Translations under genes and position numbers: made by a program
Source of the DNA: Agrobacterium larrymoorei
Lineage (GTDB): Bacteria; Pseudomonadota; Alphaproteobacteria; Rhizobiales; Rhizobiaceae
Assembly: GCF_013322225.1 (NCBI RefSeq)
Contig: NZ_JAAMFB010000011.1
Coordinates: 124,001 to 188,000 of the forward strand
DNA length: 64,000 nt
Direction: 5' to 3'
In this document: in pieces, positions 51,270 to 59,580 of the stretch
How the letters are laid out: every line of letters begins with the position of its first letter
How positions within the stretch are numbered: position 1 is the stretch's first letter
The notes under the pieces: generated by a model
What the model saw: the letters and a program-made list of their open reading frames with translations, nothing else
Database searches by the model: none
Told to the model about the DNA's origin: nothing

Positions 51270-52061
51270 ATGCGTGATTTGCTAAATGATCTTTCGGAAG
51301 GCCTTAGCCACCCCGATCCAATTCGCCGTGCTCAAATCCAGATGCAGAAACCGCTACCAAAGCGTTTCTACAAGGACGTGACGATCGCTAAGATCGGCGA
51401 GGAGGGCACTTACACCATTAACCTTGATGGGAAAGCCGTCCGCACACCCGCTAAACATCCTCTTGTCGTACCTACCGAGGCGCTCGCCGAGTTGCTGAGG
51501 GCGGAATGGGACGCCCAGGCAGAAGTTGTCGATCCGGCAACCATGCCGATTTCCCGCCATGTGAACACGGCAATCGATGGGCTTGCCAACGATACGCAGG
51601 CGGTTTTCGAAGATATATTGCGTTTTTCCTCCAGCGATATGCTTTGTTACCGGGCAGGCGAACCGCAGGAGCTCGTAAGGCGGCAGACCGATCAATGGGA
51701 CCCGGTCATCGAATGGGCGGCAAATACGCTCGGCGCGCGCTTCATTCTGGTGGAAGGTGTCATGCATCAGGAGCAGCCGCGTGAGGCCATTGCCGCTTTT
51801 GCCGTGACGTTACGCAAATATGATACGGCAATCGAACTTGCCGCTCTACACACAGTGACGTCGTTGACCGGTTCCGCCATACTTGCGCTGGCGCTGGCGG
51901 AAAACGAATACAGCCTTGAAGAGATCTGGGCTCTGGCTCATCTCGATGAGGACTGGACGGCTGAGCAGTGGGGTGAAGACGACGAAGCGAGGGAGCGCCG
52001 TGCCGCGAGATTTATCGACATGCGCGCTGCCGATGCCGTTCTTCGCGCAACTAAAGAGTAG
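51270..52061 (+). CDS. ATP12 family F1-ATPase assembly chaperone
   Basis: 263 residues. Segments typical of bacterial ATP12: KRFYKDVTI, YTINLDGKAVRTPAKHPLVVPTEALAELLRAEWDAQ, then MPISRHVNTAIDG and FSSSDMLCYRAGEP, and the end WGEDDEARERRAARFIDM. In mitochondria ATP12 binds the alpha subunit during F1 assembly; in alphaproteobacteria the same is assumed. Third gene of rluC-HAD-ATP12. Confidence 0.93.
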   Translation: MRDLLNDLSEGLSHPDPIRRAQIQMQKPLPKRFYKDVTIAKIGEEGTYTINLDGKAVRTPAKHPLVVPTEALAELLRAEWDAQAEVVDPATMPISRHVNTAIDGLANDTQAVFEDILRFSSSDMLCYRAGEPQELVRRQTDQWDPVIEWAANTLGARFILVEGVMHQEQPREAIAAFAVTLRKYDTAIELAALHTVTSLTGSAILALALAENEYSLEEIWALAHLDEDWTAEQWGEDDEARERRAARFIDMRAADAVLRATKE

Positions 52062-52203
52062 AACGCAAGGACCTGTAACGGCTCATCGATCTCCACACGC
52101 GGGTGGGGATGTCGAAGGTCGTTTTCCGCCACATCGTTTAGCGTATTTTTAACCGTAAATGACGATTATGGGCGCATACCTGACTTAAGGGGAGGCGTCC
52201 ATT

Positions 52204-52704
52204 TTGTTTCAGTCATTCAGGCGCTTGGGCACGATTGCGCTGGCTTGCCTTGCCCTGATGTCTTTCAAGCTTGGACCGGAAACCACCGGCGGCGAAAAAC
52301 TTATTTATGACGTTCGCGGTGCCTTCGTTGCCGCGCGCCCAGATATTTCCCCAGACCTTATGCAGTCGATCCACTATCAGATATCTAATGCTATCGAGGC
52401 GACGACGCGAGGCAAAATCAGGCCGCGTGTGGTACTGACGATCCGGCTTGTCTCCGTTGCGAAAAATTCGATGCTGGTGGGAGAACGGGCTTCTGCTCGT
52501 GTCATCGTGCGTGCTGCTGCGGTTCAATCCGGAGAGGTGATTGCCGAGACAAAGTTCACGGCCACCGTCGTAAGTCTGGATAAGTCCTCGATTGAGCAAG
52601 ACCTCGCATCCGGAATTGCAGAGCGGGTGATCAGCGAATTTCGACTGAACAGGCCGTCACCTTCGACATTGGCAACGGCGCTATTCGCCAGTCCCGTCCG
52701 CTAA
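52204..52704 (+). CDS. Exported hypothetical protein, 166 aa
   Basis: Starts at TTG 52204, chosen for GGGAGG eight bases upstream. N-terminal signal-like segment (FRRLGTIALACLALMSF) then an alpha/beta domain (IYDVRGAFVAARPDISPDLM, RPRVVLTIRLVSVA, SGEVIAETKFTATVVSLD). No family recognised. Probably periplasmic. A 140-base gap separates it from the ATP12 gene, and it converges on the S-formylglutathione hydrolase gene. Confidence 0.75.
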   Translation: MFQSFRRLGTIALACLALMSFKLGPETTGGEKLIYDVRGAFVAARPDISPDLMQSIHYQISNAIEATTRGKIRPRVVLTIRLVSVAKNSMLVGERASARVIVRAAAVQSGEVIAETKFTATVVSLDKSSIEQDLASGIAERVISEFRLNRPSPSTLATALFASPVR

Positions 52705-52710
52705 CTCAGC

Positions 52711-53544
52711 TCAGGCAAGCCGCTCGGCATGCCATTTTAGATGGTCTTCCATGAAGGTTGATATGAAATAATAGGAGTGGTCGTAACGCTCATGCATGCG
52801 CAGCGTAAGGCCGATATCCTTGCCCTTGATCGCCTCTTCGAAGAGCCATGGGCGCAATCCGCTATCAAGGAAGCTGTCAGCCTTGCCCTGATCGATCAGG
52901 AATTCCGGGAAGCGGGCTCCGTCTTCGATCAGGGAGCATGCGTCGTACTGGCGCCATGCGGATTGGTCTGCCCCGAGATATTTCTCGAATGCCGGTGCGG
53001 ACCAGTCCGCGGATGAAGGCGCGACGATGGGGGCAAAGGCCGAGCAGCTTTTGAAGCGATCAGGATTTTTCAACGCAATCGTCATAGCGCCATGCCCGCC
53101 CATCGAATGCCCGAAGATAGCTTGGCGGCTCATGTCCACACGAAATTGCTGCGATATGAGCGCAGGTAGTTCCTCCGTGATGTAGCTGTACATCTGATAA
53201 TGCTCTGACCACGGCATTTCAGTAGCATTCAGGTAAAAGCCAGCGCCCTTGCCCATTTGCCAGTTTGTCAGTTCATCAGGCACGTCATTGCCACGCGGGC
53301 TGGTGTCGGGGCAAATGACAACTAATCCCAACTCCGATGCCATGCGACGGTATTCACCCTTTTCCATGACATTGGCATGGGTGCAGGTGAGGCCGGAAAG
53401 ATACCAGACGACCGGGCAGGGCTCGCTGATTGCCTTTGGCGGAACGTAGACTGCGAAGGTCATCTCCGACTTGCACGCCTCTGAGTCATGGGCGAACACG
53501 CCCTGCATGCCACCAAAGGCGGTGTTTTGTGAAATGACTTTCAT
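52711..53544 (-). CDS. fghA: S-formylglutathione hydrolase
   Basis: 277 residues, esterase D family. Nucleophile Ser in FGHSMGGHGAM (near residue 147), Asp and His of the triad near LIDQGKADSFLD and YDHSYYF. FAVYVPPKAISEPCPVVWYLSGLTC is the family N-terminal region. It hydrolyses S-formylglutathione to formate and glutathione in formaldehyde detoxification. The partner dehydrogenase (frmA/adhC) is not adjacent. AAGGA seven bases before the ATG. Confidence 0.95.
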   Translation of the reverse strand: MKVISQNTAFGGMQGVFAHDSEACKSEMTFAVYVPPKAISEPCPVVWYLSGLTCTHANVMEKGEYRRMASELGLVVICPDTSPRGNDVPDELTNWQMGKGAGFYLNATEMPWSEHYQMYSYITEELPALISQQFRVDMSRQAIFGHSMGGHGAMTIALKNPDRFKSCSAFAPIVAPSSADWSAPAFEKYLGADQSAWRQYDACSLIEDGARFPEFLIDQGKADSFLDSGLRPWLFEEAIKGKDIGLTLRMHERYDHSYYFISTFMEDHLKWHAERLA

Positions 53545-53568
53545 GGAGTTTTCCTTTGCATGTAGAAT

Positions 53569-54228
53569 TCAGCCCGCAAGCGATACGGCGGCATTGACCG
53601 CTGCTGCCACGAGGACGGTATTGAAAAAGAACGAAACGATGGAATGCACCAGTGTCACCTTGCGCATCGCAGTTGTCGTTACGGCGACGTCGGAAGTCTG
53701 AGCGGTCATGCCGATTACGACAGAGAAATACAGAAACTCATAGATTCCAGGGGCCTTGGTATCAGGAAAATCCATGCCGCCACGTGGTGACTTATGACCG
53801 TTCTCATTCGATGGACGCCAGAAGAGATGTGCGTAATGAACGGCGGCCATGGTATGGATCGTCATCCAGCCGAGGATAACAGAGGCAAAAGCAAATCCTA
53901 ACGACAGCGCCGTTTCACCGGCATGGTTGAGCGCCATAAACAGCGATACGACAGCAACACCGACGGCAAGAAGCGTGATGCCGATGATCGCGATGGCAGG
54001 CAGGTCGTCGCTATCCGCATGCGCCTTAAGATGATCGGCGTTGAGCTGGGGCAGGTGGCTTGCAAGTATGCCGAGGTAGGTCAAAAAGAAGACGATGGCC
54101 GATGCTTCCACAGCAAGGGATGGAGCCAACAGTAATCCGCTTGCCAGCACCAGAATGCCGAACACGGCTGCGATCAAAAACGGGCGATGTCTTCTATAGC
54201 GACTGACCTCTGGATGATCCGAATTCAT
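53569..54228 (-). CDS. DUF1345 family membrane protein
   Basis: 219 residues, five membrane helices, with the DUF1345 features HYAHLFWRPSNENG and GMDFPDTKAPGIYEFLYFSVVIGMTAQTSDVAVTTTAMRK, the latter before the last helix pair. Function unknown. AGGAG lies close to the ATG at 54228. Same strand as fghA (24-base gap downstream) and the YaiI-like gene. Confidence 0.9.
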   Translation of the reverse strand: MNSDHPEVSRYRRHRPFLIAAVFGILVLASGLLLAPSLAVEASAIVFFLTYLGILASHLPQLNADHLKAHADSDDLPAIAIIGITLLAVGVAVVSLFMALNHAGETALSLGFAFASVILGWMTIHTMAAVHYAHLFWRPSNENGHKSPRGGMDFPDTKAPGIYEFLYFSVVIGMTAQTSDVAVTTTAMRKVTLVHSIVSFFFNTVLVAAAVNAAVSLAG

Positions 54229-54260
54229 GCTCCTGCCACCCCCGCTTCAGTCTTGATAGG

Positions 54261-54707
54261 TCACATTTTCACTCTGCGGCAAAGTTTGTCGAGTGTTTCG
54301 AGAAACTGCGACCGATCTCTTGGAGAAAAGGCGGCGTTATACCCCTTACTTTCACCGGTCTCGCGAAGGTGAGCACCCAGATCGCGCATTGCCGTCGCCA
54401 TGCCGATATTGCCTTGATCGAAAATACGACCCGTCGGGCCCGTGACCATCGCACCGGCCGCGACACAGCGCCCTGCCAGCGGTACATCTGCCGTTACCAC
54501 AATATCACCGTCGCCCACCCGCTCTGCAATCCAGTCATCCGCCGCATCGAATCCGTTCGAAACGATCACATTTTTGACCATAGGATCGCGGGAAGGTCGC
54601 AAGCCTGAATTGGCGACAAAGGTTACTTCAAGGCTGTGACGTTCGGCGACCTTGAGAATTTCCGGTTTTACTGGGCAGGCATCTGCATCGACATAGATTT
54701 GCGGCAT
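54261..54707 (-). CDS. YaiI/YqxD family (UPF0178) protein
   Basis: 148 residues from the ATG at 54707, since MPQIYVDADACPVKPEIL is the normal N-terminus; a GTG at 54731 would add eight residues. The DADACPVK motif and DIVVTADVPLAGRCVAAGA are the family marks of this PIN/NYN-like nuclease fold. Biological role unknown. Confidence 0.92.
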   Translation of the reverse strand: MPQIYVDADACPVKPEILKVAERHSLEVTFVANSGLRPSRDPMVKNVIVSNGFDAADDWIAERVGDGDIVVTADVPLAGRCVAAGAMVTGPTGRIFDQGNIGMATAMRDLGAHLRETGESKGYNAAFSPRDRSQFLETLDKLCRRVKM

Positions 54708-54742
54708 AAGTTCTTCATGAAGTTGAAACACCGCTCTCTTTT

Positions 54743-54793
54743 AGAGCATTGGACCGAAGACTGTGAAGCGATTTTCACGCGGTTCGATGCTCT
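54743..54793. repeat. Interspersed palindromic element (AGAGCAT...ATGCTCT), 51 bp
   Basis: AGAGCATTGGACCG (54743-54756) is an imperfect inverted repeat of CGGTTCGATGCTCT (54780-54793), 12 of 14 positions; an inner hairpin GTGAA...TTCAC lies between. The arms resemble short palindromes scattered between rhizobial genes. It gives a chance ORF on the forward strand (54636-54875) that I do not count as a gene. Confidence 0.6.
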
Positions 54794-55029
54794 TTCCCAC
54801 GAGACTTGGGACAGGCTGCGGCAGCTTGATTATGCGTCCACCCGGCTTTGCGTAGAGCCTTATGAAAAAGCTTAAGTGACAACCCTTGCTGCCACTGGAC
54901 GAGGTATTCGAATTTGCCAGCTTTGCATTCAGAATGAGTTTGGGCCGCTTTGCCGGGTTTCAGCCGGTGACGCTGAGTCAAGTTTCTCCGAATGTTTGGG
55001 CGGACGAAACCAATGATCACCCAAACAAA

Positions 55030-55059
55030 AAGCCCTGCAGAATCGCTCCTGCAGGGCTT
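55030..55059 (-). terminator. Terminator of the reverse-strand dacF-87aa unit
   Basis: AAGCCCTGCAG (55030-55040) pairs exactly with CTGCAGGGCTT (55049-55059). On the reverse strand the stem ends in GCTTTTTGTTTG, a good T-run. It lies 18 bases beyond the stop of the 87-aa gene. Confidence 0.85.
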
Positions 55060-55077
55060 AGAATGTTATCACTCCAA

Positions 55078-55341
55078 TCAACGAAGCCGCATGTTGACCG
55101 GCGACTTTCCAGAGCGGGCGCCGATGTGAAGATGAATCTTCGCTTCAGGCTGGTTGCTGCGCCAGGCGCGTGCGCCGTGGGAAAGCAGGAGATTGACGAG
55201 GTCGCGGGTCTTGTGGCGCGACCGGTTCAATCCAATATCAGCGATACGCATCGCCGCCTCATGGATCGGATGAAGAACGGACAGGTTCTGGTTTCTGCTC
55301 CTGGTCGCTGCAACTTCCGAATAGTTTTCGTTGATTGCCAT
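55078..55341 (-). CDS. Small hypothetical protein, 87 aa
   Basis: Starts at the ATG at 55341 (GAGG eight bases upstream) and reads MAINENYSEVAATRSRNQNL; basic and largely helical (IHEAAMRIADIGLNRSRHKTRDLVNLLLSHGARAW). No signal or membrane segment. No family recognised. It follows the carboxypeptidase gene by about 90 bases and precedes a terminator, so it may be the last gene of that unit. Confidence 0.6.
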   Translation of the reverse strand: MAINENYSEVAATRSRNQNLSVLHPIHEAAMRIADIGLNRSRHKTRDLVNLLLSHGARAWRSNQPEAKIHLHIGARSGKSPVNMRLR

Positions 55342-55428
55342 CTGGAAAGCCTCGTTACACAATACAATTCGAGGGTTGGAGCCGCTAATCTGAAGTCTCA
55401 TGGCTACCGGCTCCGGGTACATTCAGGC

Positions 55429-56871
55429 TTACTGGAGAGATGCCCAGCAGCTCACACCTTTCTTTTTCAGGGCATTGCATGCATTCACTGCGTCCGACTG
55501 ACCGCCAAAGCCACCGAAGCGAGCGCGGTACATCTGTGAGCCGTCCTTGGTGAAAGCTACCGTGAACGGTTTGGCGGTACGCAGTACATTGCCGCCCTTG
55601 TCCTGCGCAGACTGAAGAAGATTGCGCGCAGAGTTCTCGTCAGGTGACGCGCCGATCTGGATCACCCAGCCTGCGGACGATGCAGATGGGGCGACTGGAG
55701 CGGTCGAAGCCGTGACGATGTTGTCTACTTTCGTAGAATTGGTGACTAGCGAACGGTCCGGCTTCATCTCGACCGGCGGAGCCGACTTCGCGGAATTCTT
55801 TGGACGTGTTGCAACATCCATTGCCGCCACTGCGGCATTTGCCTGTGCGGGGGCGAATGCGGAAACCGGCGCCTCATCCGCATAGCGAGCCTGCGGAACA
55901 GGGCCAGCGTTTGGAAGGCCAGAGGTCGCAGCGACCGCAACCGGCTCCTCGACAGGCGCGGAAGGCGTTGCCGCAATCAGGTTACTGTTGCCGCCACGGG
56001 AAGCCTTTGGAAGATATTCCGCGACCAGTTTACGCATTGTGGCATCACGTGCGGCACTGGAGCGGCCGCCGAGAACAACGGCAACGATGGAGCGACCGTC
56101 AAGCTGGGCAGAAGTCGTTAGATTGCTGCCTGCAGCGCGCGTGTAACCGGTCTTGATGCCGTCAACACCGCGGACTGTACCGACGAGACGATTGTGGTTT
56201 CCGATAACCTGCTTACCAAAGGTAAAGCTGCGGGTGCTGAAGTAACCGTAATACTGCGGAAAATGCTGTCTAAGCGCGATCCCGAGGCGCGCCTGATCGC
56301 GAGCAGTCGTCATCTGCGCCGTGTTCGGCAGACCATGAGCATTTCTATAGGTGGTGCGCGTCATGCCAAGCGCACGTGCTTTGGCGGTCATCATGCGGGC
56401 AAAACGATCCTCTGAGCCACCGAGATATTCACCCAAGGCCGTCGAGATGTCGTTTGCGGAGCGAGTCACGAGAGCCAGGATCGCCTGCTCGACAGTCAAA
56501 CTGCCACCTGCACGCACACCTAGTTTCGAGGGCGGCTCTTTAGCAGCGTTCGCGGAAACGGGAATTTTGGTGTCAAGTGTAAGACGACCGGCACTCAGGG
56601 CTTCGAACGTAAGGTACAGCGTCATCATCTTCGTCAGCGACGCAGGATAACGCAGACCATCAGGATCTTCGCCGTAAAGTACCTTGCCGGTTTTCGCGTC
56701 AATCACGATGCCAGCATATTTAGGGTCGGCTTTTGCGACTTGCGCTGTGGACACCGTTGCCGTTGCAACAGCCACCGCAAACATAAAAACCTTCGCGAAG
56801 GAGGCGGCACCCGCGGTACGCCCCAGTGCCTCAGATATTTTTTTCAACACAGTTGAACTCTTTAATCGCAT
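55429..56871 (-). CDS. D-alanyl-D-alanine carboxypeptidase (DacF-type) with C-terminal SPOR domain
   Basis: 480 residues from the ATG at 56871 (a GTG at 56910 is possible). Signal sequence near residues 25-48. Serine peptidase S11 domain with all three motifs intact: SxxK in PASLTKMM, SxN in RSANDIS, KTG in GIKTGYTRAAG. A Pro/Ala-rich linker (about residues 285-390) leads to a SPOR domain (WVIQIGASPDENSARNLL to the end, CWASLQ), which binds denuded glycan at division sites. So it trims D-Ala from septal peptidoglycan stem peptides. Confidence 0.94.
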   Translation of the reverse strand: MRLKSSTVLKKISEALGRTAGAASFAKVFMFAVAVATATVSTAQVAKADPKYAGIVIDAKTGKVLYGEDPDGLRYPASLTKMMTLYLTFEALSAGRLTLDTKIPVSANAAKEPPSKLGVRAGGSLTVEQAILALVTRSANDISTALGEYLGGSEDRFARMMTAKARALGMTRTTYRNAHGLPNTAQMTTARDQARLGIALRQHFPQYYGYFSTRSFTFGKQVIGNHNRLVGTVRGVDGIKTGYTRAAGSNLTTSAQLDGRSIVAVVLGGRSSAARDATMRKLVAEYLPKASRGGNSNLIAATPSAPVEEPVAVAATSGLPNAGPVPQARYADEAPVSAFAPAQANAAVAAMDVATRPKNSAKSAPPVEMKPDRSLVTNSTKVDNIVTASTAPVAPSASSAGWVIQIGASPDENSARNLLQSAQDKGGNVLRTAKPFTVAFTKDGSQMYRARFGGFGGQSDAVNACNALKKKGVSCWASLQ

Positions 56872-57159
56872 GCCACAGTTCCGTCCGACACGCCCCGCCA
56901 GACTTTTCACGAGCAGACTTTAGATGGATGGCGTTACCAAGTGGTTTATGAAAGGTATCCAAGGCCGATAAAATGCCCCGTTTGAACGAAATCAGCACAG
57001 CTTCATAAGCTGCTCGATTTCTGTGCGGCACAATTATTCTCCGAGCTGTTGGACGCGACGCGCTGGTCGCTCTTTATTCAGGCGGGAATGAGGCAGACTC
57101 AAGCGGTATTGAAACCCTGGTTGGGCGCTGCTACCTGAGCCGAAGAAGAAGGATGGCCC

Positions 57160-57426
57160 ATGTACTCAAGAGATCGATACTCCCGTAAACTGGAATGTTC
57201 CCGTTGTGGCCATAGCGGCTTCGCCGAAGTTTCTGAAAAAGACGAGAAATACAGCGCGGATGTCGATTTCCGCATTGATGAAATGCCGCGCGGTTTTCGT
57301 GCTGAGCGTCCATCGACCAATCCGGCAGAGTTCATGATTCGGTGCGCGCAATGTGGCAACATTTTCCGCTTTTTGCAGAAGACAGCCTACGCTCCCGGCG
57401 GCGAGCCACGCGCCAGAGGTAAATAA
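57160..57426 (+). CDS. Small zinc-ribbon-like hypothetical protein, 88 aa
   Basis: Two CxxC knuckles, CSRCGHSG (near residue 13) and CAQCGN (near residue 62), predict a zinc ribbon; the middle is charged (EKDEKYSADVDFRIDEMPRG). No family recognised. It starts with ATG 57160 (AGAAGAAGGA about 9 bases upstream) and ends 20 bases before the next small gene, so the two are probably co-transcribed. Confidence 0.7.
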   Translation: MYSRDRYSRKLECSRCGHSGFAEVSEKDEKYSADVDFRIDEMPRGFRAERPSTNPAEFMIRCAQCGNIFRFLQKTAYAPGGEPRARGK

Positions 57427-57445
57427 CGCTTACGAGGGAACGGTA

Positions 57446-57703
57446 ATGAGCCTGGATGACGACCGCAGACTGCCCCCGAAACGCCGCAAGCCACTTTGGC
57501 CGTGGTTGCTTTTGCTCGTTATGACGCTGTGCGCGATTTATTCCTACAACAAGATTACCCTTATCGCCGAAGACATGATGAGAAACATGCCGGACGTCAT
57601 CATCGACCTGTTTCACGATCTGCTCGATTCGGATCGGCAAAATCGCGATGGCTTGCGCGTTGAAAAACTGCCTGCAAACACCACCGTTCGAATAGAAGCT
57701 TGA
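57446..57703 (+). CDS. Small single-helix membrane protein, 85 aa
   Basis: Starts at ATG 57446 with GAGGGAA six bases upstream. A basic cytoplasmic N-terminus (DDDRRLPPKRRKPLW) is followed by one membrane helix (PWLLLLVMTLCAIYSY) and a C-terminal domain with DMMRNMPDVIIDLFHDLL. No family recognised. In a likely operon with the zinc-ribbon gene. Confidence 0.7.
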   Translation: MSLDDDRRLPPKRRKPLWPWLLLLVMTLCAIYSYNKITLIAEDMMRNMPDVIIDLFHDLLDSDRQNRDGLRVEKLPANTTVRIEA

Positions 57704-57706
57704 AAC

Positions 57707-57780
57707 AAAAAAAGCCCCGCGAATTGGCGGGGCAGGTTGTTCGCTCGGGGAAAGTTGGGCAGTGCCCTTGAGCGATGGAT
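57707..57780 (-). ncRNA. Candidate small RNA C
   Basis: Terminator GCCCCGC/GCGGGGC (57714-57733) with seven U residues (57713-57707). Before it, CGCTC (57774-57770) pairs with GAGCG (57746-57742), enclosing a small hairpin GGGC/GCCC (57767-57757) and a loop with CUUUCCCC, a possible anti-ribosome-site element. A TTATAT box at 57791-57786 would place the start near 57780; no good -35 partner is seen. Confidence 0.35.
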
Positions 57781-57882
57781 AACAGATATAATGAGCGGCT
57801 AAGCAAGTGATAGTGCAATTACGTCTGAAACGGTACGCTCAGAAAAATACGTCAGTAAATACGACATAATTTGCGTAGCCGC

Positions 57883-57985
57883 AAAAAGAAACCCGCAGCG
57901 AGCGGGTTTTTCAGTCGAGAGGGGAACTTTGAGACTGTGAGTCTCTCGTCCTTAACGGCGCAAGCGCAGACAGGTTGCAGCCAGC
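57883..57985 (-). ncRNA. Candidate small RNA B
   Basis: Terminator AAACCCGC/GCGGGTTT (57889-57909) followed by CTTTTT on the reverse strand. Upstream a hairpin GAGACT/AGTCTC (57931-57945) and a pyrimidine stretch CCCCUCUCG (57925-57917). The 5' end is not visible; 57985 is a guess. Confidence 0.25.
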
Positions 57986-58050
57986 GTGTTCTTTTTGATG
58001 ATTTCTCGCTTACCATAAGCATTGCGCAAAGCTTTTCGGTACTCTCCCAT

Positions 58051-58145
58051 AAAAAAAGCCCCACCAAAAGGCGGGGCAAGAATGCCTGATTGGCTTTCAG
58101 GACTTGGGAGCTCCTCCCACGGAGGAAGCAACGAGAAGATAATCG
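58051..58145 (-). ncRNA. Candidate small RNA A with anti-Shine-Dalgarno hairpin (AbcR/cuckoo-like)
   Basis: Terminator stem GCCCCGCC/GGTGGGGC (58077-58058) with seven U residues (58057-58051). Before it, a hairpin CCTGA/TCAGG (58101-58085) and the element GCUUCCUCCGUGGGAGGAGC around 58128-58109, where UCCUCC pairs with GGAGGA around GUG, followed by CUCCC. C/U-rich anti-ribosome-site loops of this kind are typical of Hfq-dependent rhizobial sRNAs such as AbcR. The 5' end is a guess. Confidence 0.4.
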
Positions 58146-58352
58146 TGTTCCTTCGCGTGCAAAAGGTCACTGTGAAGGCTAACGGTACGCCTGTAGGCGA
58201 AAATAGAGAATCTACCAGTACGTGTATCACGCCGGGAAGGGTGAGCTCAAAGGACATCGCAGTCCATTCAGCAGTCATTCATAAATTCTGTGCCACTTTG
58301 TCTGCATATTGAGTCCATACTGGGCTGGTATGGCTCACTTGGAGAAGCCCGC

Positions 58353-58718
58353 ATGAAAAAGATTCTTCTCACTACCTTGGCTGCGGTAATCGCAAGTGGC
58401 GCTGTTCTAGCCAGCGTACAAACCGCATCCGCGCAATATTACGATGGGCCATATCGATATGAACGTCGCGGACCTCCGCCCCCGCCTTATCGTGATCCGC
58501 CCCGCAAACATCGACACCACGATAATGGCGCAATCATCGCAGGCGGTATAGCTGCTGGTGTTTTGGGTGGTCTTGTTGCGGGCGCGCTTGCCAATGATGG
58601 TCCGCGTTATGTTGAGCCTCCACCACCGCCTCCGCCCCGTTGCTGGTTCGAGGACCGCCGCGTGCCGAATTCCTATGATGGTGGATGGCACATGGAAAGC
58701 TTCCGCGTCTGCCAATAA
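58353..58718 (+). CDS. Exported glycine-zipper, proline-rich protein, 121 aa
   Basis: Starts at ATG 58353 with GGAG upstream. Signal peptide (KKILLTTLAAVIASGAVLASVQTASA), then a Pro/Arg/His-rich stretch (ERRGPPPPPYRDPPRKHRHH), a glycine-zipper hydrophobic helix (GAIIAGGIAAGVLGGLVAGALA, about residues 60-81), PPPPPPP and two Cys near the end (PRCWFEDRR, SFRVCQ) that may form a disulfide. Probably an envelope protein of unknown role. A terminator follows. Confidence 0.85.
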   Translation: MKKILLTTLAAVIASGAVLASVQTASAQYYDGPYRYERRGPPPPPYRDPPRKHRHHDNGAIIAGGIAAGVLGGLVAGALANDGPRYVEPPPPPPPRCWFEDRRVPNSYDGGWHMESFRVCQ

Positions 58719-58744
58719 ATCTTGAAAAATCGCGTTGATGTTAG

Positions 58745-58766
58745 CCGGTCCAAAAGGGCCGGTTTT
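58745..58766 (+). terminator. Rho-independent terminator after the glycine-zipper gene
   Basis: CCGGTCC (58745-58751) pairs with GGGCCGG (58756-58762) with one T-G pair around AAAA, followed by TTTTCTTTTT. Confidence 0.85.
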
Positions 58767-58892
58767 CTTTTTGACTGACTTGCGGTGCTTTTCCGGGTCA
58801 ATGAAAATGGGTTGCGGGCCAATAAACGCTAGGTGCAGGCAAGGCTGAAAGGCTATTTTTGCGGGCATGATATTTTGGCGGAGGAGGTTCAA

Positions 58893-59246
58893 TTGATTGG
58901 AAACATACTGGCAGAGCTTATAGCCGCCTTGCATATTTATATTTTGATTTTGCAGATGGTGCTTTGGGATAAACCAGCCGGCCGCCGTGCTTTTGGCCTC
59001 TCGCCGGATTTTGCGAAGGCAAGCAAGGTACTTGCTGCAAACCAGGGCTTATATAACGGCTTTCTGGCCGCAGGACTGATCTTCGGGCTTTATCAGGGAG
59101 AGCAAGGAAAAACCTTCGTCATATTCTTCCTTGCTTGTATTCTGGTGGCTGGCATTTTCGGCGGAATTACTGCTAGCCGCAAGATTGTTTTCATCCAGGC
59201 ACTGCCGGCATTACTCGCGCTCGCGGCAGTTCTTTCGGGTATCTAA
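58893..59246 (+). CDS. DUF1304 family membrane protein
   Basis: 117 residues from the TTG at 58893, chosen for GGAGGAGG five bases upstream. Four membrane helices. Family features: LAALHIYILILQMVLWDKPAGRRAFGL as written across residues 10-36, NQGLYNGFLAAGLIFGL, and GGITASRKIVFIQALPA. Function unknown. The frame is open to 58833 but without a ribosome site. Confidence 0.9.
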   Translation: MIGNILAELIAALHIYILILQMVLWDKPAGRRAFGLSPDFAKASKVLAANQGLYNGFLAAGLIFGLYQGEQGKTFVIFFLACILVAGIFGGITASRKIVFIQALPALLALAAVLSGI

Positions 59247-59248
59247 AC

Positions 59249-59476
59249 TCACTTGGGCGCGGCAGCGTGGAGGCGTGCGACGATATAATCGTAAGTTTCC
59301 ATGACCTGCACGCGCTCATTCCCCATGCGCATGATCAGAGTTCCCTGTGCGAGCGGTGATATCTGTATGACGTGATTGAAATTGATGGCGAATTTCTGAT
59401 TGTTGCCGACAGCAGTTACTTCAATCCACATTAATAAGGGCCTTTCAAATATCGCGAACTTTCCATGGTCGCTCAT
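59249..59476 (-). CDS. Small hypothetical protein, 75 aa
   Basis: ATG 59476 has AGAGG seven bases upstream. Beta-rich sequence (LLMWIEVTAVGNNQKFAINF, VIQISPLAQGTLIMRMGNE, VQVMETYDYIVARL). No signal peptide and no family recognised. An ATG at 59431 is a weaker alternative. Its stop is two bases from the stop of the convergent DUF1304 gene. Confidence 0.65.
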   Translation of the reverse strand: MSDHGKFAIFERPLLMWIEVTAVGNNQKFAINFNHVIQISPLAQGTLIMRMGNERVQVMETYDYIVARLHAAAPK

Positions 59477-59580
59477 GTATTTGCCTCTAATTCGTTAGCG
59501 TCTGGTGAAGGCTGCTGACGATCTCAAAGCAAATATGGGAGATAGGTGCTAATGACGCACTTTATGTCTTTACGGACGGA

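Larger units (their letters stand above)
57704..58352. other. 650-bp gene-poor tract with three reverse-strand terminators
   Basis: No convincing protein gene on either strand. It holds three GC-rich hairpins, each followed on the reverse strand by a T-run: 57707-57733, 57883-57909 and 58051-58077. No reverse-strand ORF with family features or a ribosome site ends before any of them. The simplest reading is several small reverse-strand RNAs; see the three candidate entries. Confidence 0.6.

Noticed and set aside
54636-54875. 79-codon forward ORF opposite the YaiI start
   Set aside because: Its middle is the palindromic repeat at 54743-54793 and its start lies inside the YaiI gene.
57952-58278. 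Reverse-strand ORF through the sRNA candidates, including a 32-codon piece from 58050
   Set aside because: Runs straight through a strong terminator hairpin and has no ribosome site.
58280-58310. Possible sigma-54 promoter (TGGCAC-N5-TTAT) on the reverse strand
   Set aside because: The essential GC of the -12 box is missing.
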